Shown here piece by piece: positions 59,156 through 64,000 of a stretch of DNA of 64,000 bases (positions are counted from its first letter, which is position 1; every line of letters starts with the position of its first letter). This DNA is from Clostridia bacterium. Lineage in GTDB: Bacteria; Bacillota; Clostridia; Oscillospirales; Acutalibacteraceae. Under the pieces are notes generated by a model. The model was not told the origin of the DNA. It searched no databases and saw only the letters and a list, made by a program, of their open reading frames with translations. The stretch spans positions 21,554 through 85,553 of the forward strand of contig JAFQWA010000004.1 in the NCBI GenBank assembly GCA_017407705.1. Direction: 5' to 3'. The position numbers were made by a program, and so were the translations under genes.

Positions 59156-59668
59156 ATGGACTACAAACTGATCCGGTCCAAAAGAAAAACCCTTTGCCTT
59201 GAAATATCCCGTGAGGGAGAAATAATAGTGCGTTCACCTATGCTGATGTCACAAAAAAAGATAGATGTTTTTGTGCAAAATCACGCAGAGTGGATTCAGA
59301 AAAATCTTAAAAAGGCAAAGGATAGAGTGGCGGTACATCCGCCTCTTGATGATAACGAGATAAAGCGACTGAAAGCCTTGGCAAAAGAAATTTTGCCCCA
59401 AAGAATAAAATATTACAGTGAGCTTATGGGACTATACCCCACCAAAGTCACCATCACTTCTGCCAAAACCCGATTTGGCAGCTGCAGCGGCAAAAACAGC
59501 ATCAGTTTTTCCTGCCGACTTATGCAGTATCCCATTGATGCGGTGGATTACGTGGTAGTCCACGAGCTGGCTCATATAAAGCACCACAACCATAGCAAGG
59601 ACTTTTATGCCTTGATCGAAAAATATCTGCCTGATTATAAAAATCGGCAAAAACTCTTAAAAGGTTAG
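59156..59668 (+). CDS. YgjP-type zinc metallopeptidase domain protein (DUF45)
   Basis: About 170 residues. The zinc motif is VVHELAHIKHHNHSKDFYAL (HExxH plus downstream His), and the N-terminus YKLIRSKRKTLCLEISREGE is typical of YgjP/DUF45 proteins. The start is either this ATG or the TTG at 59150 that overlaps the preceding stop. Probably a cytosolic peptidase; physiological substrate unknown. Located between the HD nucleotidase and the beta-galactosidase. Confidence 0.9.
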   Translation: MDYKLIRSKRKTLCLEISREGEIIVRSPMLMSQKKIDVFVQNHAEWIQKNLKKAKDRVAVHPPLDDNEIKRLKALAKEILPQRIKYYSELMGLYPTKVTITSAKTRFGSCSGKNSISFSCRLMQYPIDAVDYVVVHELAHIKHHNHSKDFYALIEKYLPDYKNRQKLLKG

Positions 59669-59678
59669 GAGCGTTTTT

Positions 59679-61691
59679 ATGACAAAGGAGCTGTTTAAAA
59701 AATTAGGCGTACTTCACGGCGGTGACTACAACCCAGACCAGTGGCTAAACTACCCCGATGTTTTGCAGAAGGATATTGAGCTTATGAAAAAAGCGAATAT
59801 CAACTGTGTGTCCTTAGGCATTTTTTCCTGGGCAAAGTTAGAGCCTAAAGAGGGCGTTTACGACTTTGATTGGTTAGAGCAGATCATAAACAATCTTTAT
59901 GAAAACGGTATCTACGTTTTACTTGCAACTCCCAGTGGCTCAAAGCCTAAGTGGATGAGTGAGAAATACACCGAGATCCGCCGTGTGTCAAAAAGCTTGG
60001 TGCGGGATTTAAGCGGTAACCGTCATAACCACTGCTTTACATCTCCCGTTTACCGCCAGAAGGTAAGGGAGATCAACACCCGTCTGGCACAGCGCTTTGC
60101 CGACCACCCTGCTGTTATTATGTGGCACATTTCCAATGAATACGGCGGCGAGTGTTTCTGCCCCTTGTGTCAGCAGGCATTCAGAGAGTGGCTTAAACAA
60201 AAGTATAAAACCATTGAAAACTTAAACCGCGCCTGGTGGACCGACTTCTGGAGTCATACCTTCGGCAGTTTTGAGGAAATAAACGCACCCGTTCCCAACG
60301 GTGAGGTTGCTATCCACGCCCTGAATTTAGACTGGCGCCGTTTTACCACACATCAGACCGTTGATTTTATGAAAGCGGAGATTGACGCAGTACGTTCTGT
60401 TAATAAAAACATTCCCGTAACCACCAATATGATGGGCACATATTATGACCTTGATTATTTCAAGTTCGGTTCAGCCATAGACATAGCCGCTTACGACAGT
60501 TATCCCAACTGGAAATCAGGAGATAATACCGACGTTGCCGCCGGCGCTGCCTTTAGCTATGATCTTACCCGTGGGGTTAAGGGCGAAAACTGGCTGCTTA
60601 TGGAAAGCACACCTGCTCAGACTAACTGGCATCCTGTTTGTAAGTTAAAACGCCCCGGTCAGCATGAGGCAAGTTCCTTGCAGGCGGTGGCTCACGGCTC
60701 TAACTCGGTTCAGTATTTCCAGATACGTAAAAGTCGTGGTGCTGCCGAGAAGTTCCACGGAGCAGTCATCGACCACGTGGGCACCGATGAAACCCGTGTG
60801 TTTAAGGACGTTGCCGCATTGGGCGGCAGATTAAAGGCGCTGTCCTGCGTAGCACAAAGTCAGGTAAACTCTCAGGTGGCTATTGTTTTCGACTGGGAGA
60901 ACCGTTGGGCAATCGACACCGCTATGGGCCCGAGAAACAGCGGTATTCACTATGTTGAAACAGTGATGAAGCATCACCGTGCCTTCTGGGATATGGGCAT
61001 CAACACAGACGTTATTGATATGGAATGTGATATAAGCAAGTACAAGGTGGTAATAGCACCCATGCTTTATATGTACCGTGCAGGCTTTGAGCAGAAAATG
61101 CGTGAGTTTGTGGAAAAGGGCGGCGTTTTAGTCACCACCTACCACAGCGGTATGGTTGACAGCACCGACCTTTGCTACTTGGGCGGCTGGCCCGGTGGCG
61201 GTATGGGTGAGGTGTTCGGCATCTGGAACGAGGAGATAGACGCCCTGTACGATAACGAGTGTAACAGTATGGATTATATGGGCAAGGAGTATAAGCTAAA
61301 GGAGCTTTGCGCTTTGGTCCACGCAAAAACTGCGAAGGTGCTGGCAAGCTATAAAGAGGACTTTTATGCAGGTATGCCGGCATTAACGGTTAATGAGTTT
61401 GGCAAAGGCAAGGCGTATTATATGGCATCCTTGGGCGACAATGAGTTTTTCAAGGATTTTTACAGTGAGCTGGTTAAAGAGAGTGGCGTAGAGCCTGCAC
61501 TTAAAGTGGCACTGCCTTACGGCGTTACCGCCCACAGCAGAAGCGGAGATAAGCACTTTGTGTTTGTTGAGAATTACAGCGGTGAGGAAAAGACCGTGGA
61601 GCTTGGCGACGAATATACCAATGCTGAAACCAACAAACCCGTCACCTCACTGAAGCTAAAACCCTTTGACATAGTCGTTTTGGAGAAATAA
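59679..61691 (+). CDS. Beta-galactosidase, GH42
   Basis: A 670-residue enzyme with RBS AGGAGCG. The barrel starts with GGDYNPDQWLNYPDVLQKDI; the acid/base is Glu154 in WHISNEYGG; the nucleophile is Glu309 in LLMESTPAQTNW. The zinc-type cysteines (GGECFCPLCQQAF) are present. A Rossmann-like trimerisation domain and a short beta domain end the protein. GH42 enzymes act on beta-1,4/1,6 galactosides from plant galactans or other oligosaccharides. No signal peptide, so intracellular. It is 10 bp after the peptidase gene. Confidence 0.95.
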   Translation: MTKELFKKLGVLHGGDYNPDQWLNYPDVLQKDIELMKKANINCVSLGIFSWAKLEPKEGVYDFDWLEQIINNLYENGIYVLLATPSGSKPKWMSEKYTEIRRVSKSLVRDLSGNRHNHCFTSPVYRQKVREINTRLAQRFADHPAVIMWHISNEYGGECFCPLCQQAFREWLKQKYKTIENLNRAWWTDFWSHTFGSFEEINAPVPNGEVAIHALNLDWRRFTTHQTVDFMKAEIDAVRSVNKNIPVTTNMMGTYYDLDYFKFGSAIDIAAYDSYPNWKSGDNTDVAAGAAFSYDLTRGVKGENWLLMESTPAQTNWHPVCKLKRPGQHEASSLQAVAHGSNSVQYFQIRKSRGAAEKFHGAVIDHVGTDETRVFKDVAALGGRLKALSCVAQSQVNSQVAIVFDWENRWAIDTAMGPRNSGIHYVETVMKHHRAFWDMGINTDVIDMECDISKYKVVIAPMLYMYRAGFEQKMREFVEKGGVLVTTYHSGMVDSTDLCYLGGWPGGGMGEVFGIWNEEIDALYDNECNSMDYMGKEYKLKELCALVHAKTAKVLASYKEDFYAGMPALTVNEFGKGKAYYMASLGDNEFFKDFYSELVKESGVEPALKVALPYGVTAHSRSGDKHFVFVENYSGEEKTVELGDEYTNAETNKPVTSLKLKPFDIVVLEK

Positions 61692-61723
61692 AGTAAACCA
61701 TCACCTTAAAGGAGATGTATAAT

Positions 61724-62023
61724 ATGAAATCATATATAAAAAGATTGTTAGATGATATGCGTAATCGTCCAGTGGTGTATTTTGGTTGCAAATCACTTGA
61801 TAGCTTAGCAACATTTCTTAGTGGATATATGTGTAGGGTACACGAAACTACGAGTGATTCCGGTGAAGCATTGCCGGGATTTCAGGAGTTTGTACAAGAA
61901 AAGTATGGTATTCAATCTTCCCAACACTGGTCACAAATAATCCGGTTTTTTTCCGCAACCGAAGAAAGTGCTTTTGATGAATTTTTCAAATTGTTAGATG
62001 AATATTATACAGATAATACCTAA
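61724..62023 (+). CDS. Small protein of unknown function, possible immunity-like protein
   Basis: About 99 residues; the ATG at 61724 lies seven bases after AAAGGAG, so the earlier in-frame ATG belongs to the leader. The body (RNRPVVYFGCKSLDSLATFL, SQHWSQIIRFFSATEESAFD, FFKLLDEYY) is all soluble. The pattern HWxxIIxFFSxxExxAFxxFFxLLDEY recalls proteins seen near polymorphic toxin immunity genes, but I do not recognise a defined family and no toxin gene is next to it. Base composition is lower in GC than the upstream gene. Confidence 0.6.
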   Translation: MKSYIKRLLDDMRNRPVVYFGCKSLDSLATFLSGYMCRVHETTSDSGEALPGFQEFVQEKYGIQSSQHWSQIIRFFSATEESAFDEFFKLLDEYYTDNT

Positions 62024-62028
62024 CTGCT

Positions 62029-62060
62029 AAACCCCCTGTCAACCGACAGGGGGTTTTAAT
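62029..62060 (+). terminator. Rho-independent terminator
   Basis: ACCCCCTGTC and GACAGGGGGT pair around AACC, followed by TTTT. Confidence 0.92.
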
Positions 62061-62068
62061 GTAAATTT

Positions 62069-62578
62069 TTATTTGATTATTATACAATAATCCACATCAA
62101 AAATACCTTTCATTTCCCGAATTTGTATTTTATCCCCAACCGAAACGATAGAATTATCATCAAAAACAATAATTCTATAATCGTCTAACTGGGCAGATTT
62201 TTCGTTGCCCTGAGGATCGTTGAACCAAACTGTTCCGCCCCCTCGATAAGTTGCATCTGTAACGACGGCATCATACTCTACCACAAAGGTTAATGAAATT
62301 CTGTTGGCATAGTGATATGTGAAAATGGAAAAAATTATAAAAATCGCTAAAAAAATAAGCACATACTTATAATCTAATATTTTAAAACCGGGTTTTCCTT
62401 TTCTACAAAACCATTCAAATGCAAATAAAATACAAAATAATATAAAAAATCCGACAAACCACCATTGCCCTGCAATATCACCACCGATTATCAATCCGTA
62501 GCCAATCGTAAGAGCAACTGACACCACAAGCAGTGCAGAATAGAATATAGCTCTTTTTACAGGAGTGATTTTTGTCAT
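62069..62578 (-). CDS. Membrane protein of unknown function
   Basis: About 169 residues from the ATG at 62578 (GAGGTG upstream). Three membrane helices (residues ~12-34, 40-56, 70-90) are followed by a ~75-residue soluble domain with short beta strands (FVVEYDAVVTDATYRGGGTV, IIVFDDNSIVSVGDKIQIRE), like a small OB-type or NfeD-like fold. No family is recognised. AT-rich. Confidence 0.7.
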   Translation of the reverse strand: MTKITPVKRAIFYSALLVVSVALTIGYGLIIGGDIAGQWWFVGFFILFCILFAFEWFCRKGKPGFKILDYKYVLIFLAIFIIFSIFTYHYANRISLTFVVEYDAVVTDATYRGGGTVWFNDPQGNEKSAQLDDYRIIVFDDNSIVSVGDKIQIREMKGIFDVDYCIIIK

Positions 62579-62675
62579 ATCTAACACCTCTTTTGTTTAT
62601 TATATCACATTTGCCGATTTTGGCAATAAATTGTTTCTTTGATCAAACGCAAAACAACATATATCCCACCGCCTT

Positions 62676-62735
62676 TTGGCTCCCCTACAAGGGTGAGCTG
62701 TCGCCGCAGGTGACTGAGAGGTGGTAGCGGGCGTT
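62676..62735. repeat. Degenerate relative of the CTCCCTC MITE-like element
   Basis: GGCTCCCCTACAAGGGTGAG followed by CTGTCGCCGCAGGTGACTGA and AGGTGG recalls the left half of the element at 24472-24600. The right terminal repeat is not present. Confidence 0.5.
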
Positions 62736-62739
62736 TTTT

Positions 62740-62793
62740 GTAGGGAATGCATTTATGCATTCCGATTGCGAAGCGGATAAATCCGCTCCCTAC
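62740..62793. repeat. GTAGGG...CCCTAC palindromic repeat
   Basis: A 54-bp element with inverted ends and two inner hairpins (GGAATGCAT/ATGCATTCC and GCGGAT/ATCCGC). A partial second element (GTAGGGAGCGG) starts at 62823. The ~450-bp gap 62579-63027 contains these repeats and the promoter for the next gene, and nothing else that I can identify. Confidence 0.75.
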
Positions 62794-62928
62794 AAATTTT
62801 CCGCACCCTTGATGTGCACACCGTAGGGAGCGGCGGTTCCGACGCTCCGATTTTCACCCCACCCTCATCTTCGATTTTGTATGGTTATTTTGCCTAAATA
62901 CGCACCCCATTTTTGTGCAATGCGATAA

Positions 62929-62957
62929 TAGAAAACCGTACAATAAATATGTATAAT
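62929..62957 (+). promoter_or_regulatory. Possible promoter of the terminal membrane-protein genes
   Basis: TAGAAA (62929-62934) and TATAAT (62952-62957) are 17 bp apart; the -35 is poor. GAAAACCGT occurs twice, at 62931-62939 and 62992-63000, flanking the start region, a possible regulatory repeat. Confidence 0.4.
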
Positions 62958-63027
62958 GAAATTGAAAAAGGCGTGGGGGTTAAAAAAGACAGAAAACCGT
63001 TCTTTGCCTTTTTAACGGAGGATTTTT

Positions 63028-63408
63028 ATGTTTAAGAAAAAATCAAAAGATGAATATATGTCAGAAGACCAGCGTATTAAGATAGGCATTATTATATTAA
63101 AAAGTGCAGCAATCTTATTTGTTGTTGTTTCTATTTGTTTTCTGCTGGGATTTATGTTGTTGGATATGAATATAAACAGCAAAATAAATTTATTCACAGC
63201 GGTCTATTGGGCGGATTTGGCATTAAATATGTTAGCTTTCGTTATAGCAATTAATATGATAGATAAATATTCCGTAGATATCAGATATCAGTTCTTTACA
63301 AAGCATAAAAAAGGTAGCGTTGACTATAAAGCCAGAACATGGATTTTAATACATTTTGCAATAATGCTTATGGATATAGGTTTTTTGATGTTGTTGTCTG
63401 TAATGTGA
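63028..63408 (+). CDS. Membrane protein of unknown function
   Basis: A 126-residue protein with a charged N-terminus and three predicted membrane helices; start supported by ACGGAGG. No family is recognised. Together with the next two genes (gaps of 25-35 bp and 4 bp) it forms a run of small AT-rich membrane-protein genes. Confidence 0.65.
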   Translation: MFKKKSKDEYMSEDQRIKIGIIILKSAAILFVVVSICFLLGFMLLDMNINSKINLFTAVYWADLALNMLAFVIAINMIDKYSVDIRYQFFTKHKKGSVDYKARTWILIHFAIMLMDIGFLMLLSVM

Positions 63409-63442
63409 TTTTTCGTAAATTGAAAACAGGGGGGTGTGCGGC

Positions 63443-63868
63443 TTGGCATTTGTAATAATACCAATAATACTAATAGCTTTTTATAATGAGTTTATTAGGA
63501 ATAAAGAAAAAAATCGAGATATTCCCGAAACGCACAATGATCCTAAAGTAGATAAAAGATATGCTGTTGCAACAAAATTTCTGCAATCAGCACTAATACT
63601 GAATATCTTGTATTGGATTTCGTTTTTGACGGCTGTCTGGTTTGTTGAAATAGAGTTTTTTATTGTAATAATTTATTTAGTCGGATTTATATCTTTGGTA
63701 TCAATTATTATAGCCTTTGGTGTAGAACCGTTAGACTCAACCGAGGATGATGCGGTGTGCAAATCCGAACATAAATTTGATCTTTATTTCACACTGGTTT
63801 TGTTATGCTTGTGTGTTGTTTGTGTTTTTATATTTTTTATTTTGAAATATGACAGAAACATGAGGTGA
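63443..63868 (+). CDS. Membrane protein of unknown function
   Basis: About 141 residues if the TTG at 63443 is used (AGGGGGG upstream); a GTG at 63434 is an alternative. One N-terminal helix, a charged segment (RNKEKNRDIPETHNDPKVDK), then three further helices. Not recognised. The next gene begins 4 bp after its stop. Confidence 0.6.
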   Translation: MAFVIIPIILIAFYNEFIRNKEKNRDIPETHNDPKVDKRYAVATKFLQSALILNILYWISFLTAVWFVEIEFFIVIIYLVGFISLVSIIIAFGVEPLDSTEDDAVCKSEHKFDLYFTLVLLCLCVVCVFIFFILKYDRNMR

Positions 63869-63872
63869 TAAT

Positions 63873-64000
63873 ATGGTAAAAATTTCAAAGTATATTTCCT
63901 TAATTTTTTCTATTCCTTTAATGTTATGGTGCTCTTTAGCTATAATTTTTGCTGATTTTTTGACTTATGAGATAAGCATAAATTCATTAATTCACGCCGG
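63873..64000 (+). CDS. Membrane protein, N-terminal part (cut by window end)
   Basis: An ORF beginning at the ATG after GAGGTGATA and open to the window edge. The visible 42 residues contain one strongly hydrophobic helix (YISLIFSIPLMLWCSLAIIF). Part of the same run of small membrane-protein genes. Confidence 0.6.
   Translation, partial: MVKISKYISLIFSIPLMLWCSLAIIFADFLTYEISINSLIHA

Overview
The window reads as chromosome from an endospore-forming, low-to-moderate GC Clostridium-like Firmicute. A gut Oscillospirales/Ruminococcaceae-type organism fits best. The support is the sporulation genes (spoIIGA-sigE, spoIIP, a spoVAC-type gene), Gram-positive signals (AGGAGG-type ribosome binding sites, GTG and TTG starts), lipoproteins, T/A-rich surface linkers, and many genes for plant or host glycans. 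The species cannot be fixed from sequence alone. I see no rRNA, tRNA, CRISPR array, prophage or intact transposase.

Layout. 0-2 kb: 3' end of feoB with its Cys-rich partner, an unusual hairpin array, and a split chromate-type transporter. 2-9 kb: a MacB-like ABC fusion, a divergent ribbon-helix-helix/SLOG pair with a shared operator region, a tannase-family esterase and a GH99-like protein. 8.6-13 kb: a PqqD-like protein coupled to an OPT peptide transporter, dipeptidase PepD and a nitroreductase. 13-18.3 kb: a repeated-domain surface protein, glycogen synthase, spoIIGA-sigE. 18.3-22.7 kb: PduL, an AraC-type regulator, a CE2-like SGNH esterase, a GT-C membrane protein and a GH130 phosphorylase. 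22.8-25.1 kb: two small regulator/membrane-protein loci sharing a duplicated terminator, and spoVAC. 25.1-32.4 kb: an orphan ABC ATPase, lexA, a ~306-bp structured element, a split methionine synthase/MTHFR pair, spoIIP, and an NAD-related pair plus lipoprotein. 32.5-39.3 kb: a second SGNH lipoprotein, an FAD oxidoreductase, a UroD/MetE-like protein, secA. 39.5-49.7 kb: an alcohol dehydrogenase/MATE pair, a candidate small RNA, a nine-hairpin array, and the malQ-glgP-malE-malF-malG operon. 49.8-64 kb: a divergent DprA-like protein, tmcAL, small ORFs among palindromic repeats, split TSUP, DUF378, a penicillin-binding protein, metG, tatD, an HD nucleotidase, a YgjP-type peptidase, a GH42 beta-galactosidase, then an AT-rich tail of unknown small and membrane proteins.

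How the genes work together. The clearest module is 49.7-42.4 kb on the minus strand: maltodextrin is imported (MalEFG, ATPase not encoded here) and processed by MalQ and GlgP; glgA elsewhere makes glycogen. A second theme is acetylated mannan or similar glycan use (two SGNH esterases, GH130). A third is di/tripeptide uptake and cleavage (OPT plus PepD).

The most notable unexplained signals are non-coding: two arrays of sequence-unrelated hairpins joined by a conserved short linker (431-603 and 42124-42341), a 306-bp element with ~34-bp terminal inverted repeats that abuts a promoter, and a candidate ~110-nt RNA at 42 kb. The most notable protein contexts are PqqD-OPT and the RHH/SLOG divergent pair.
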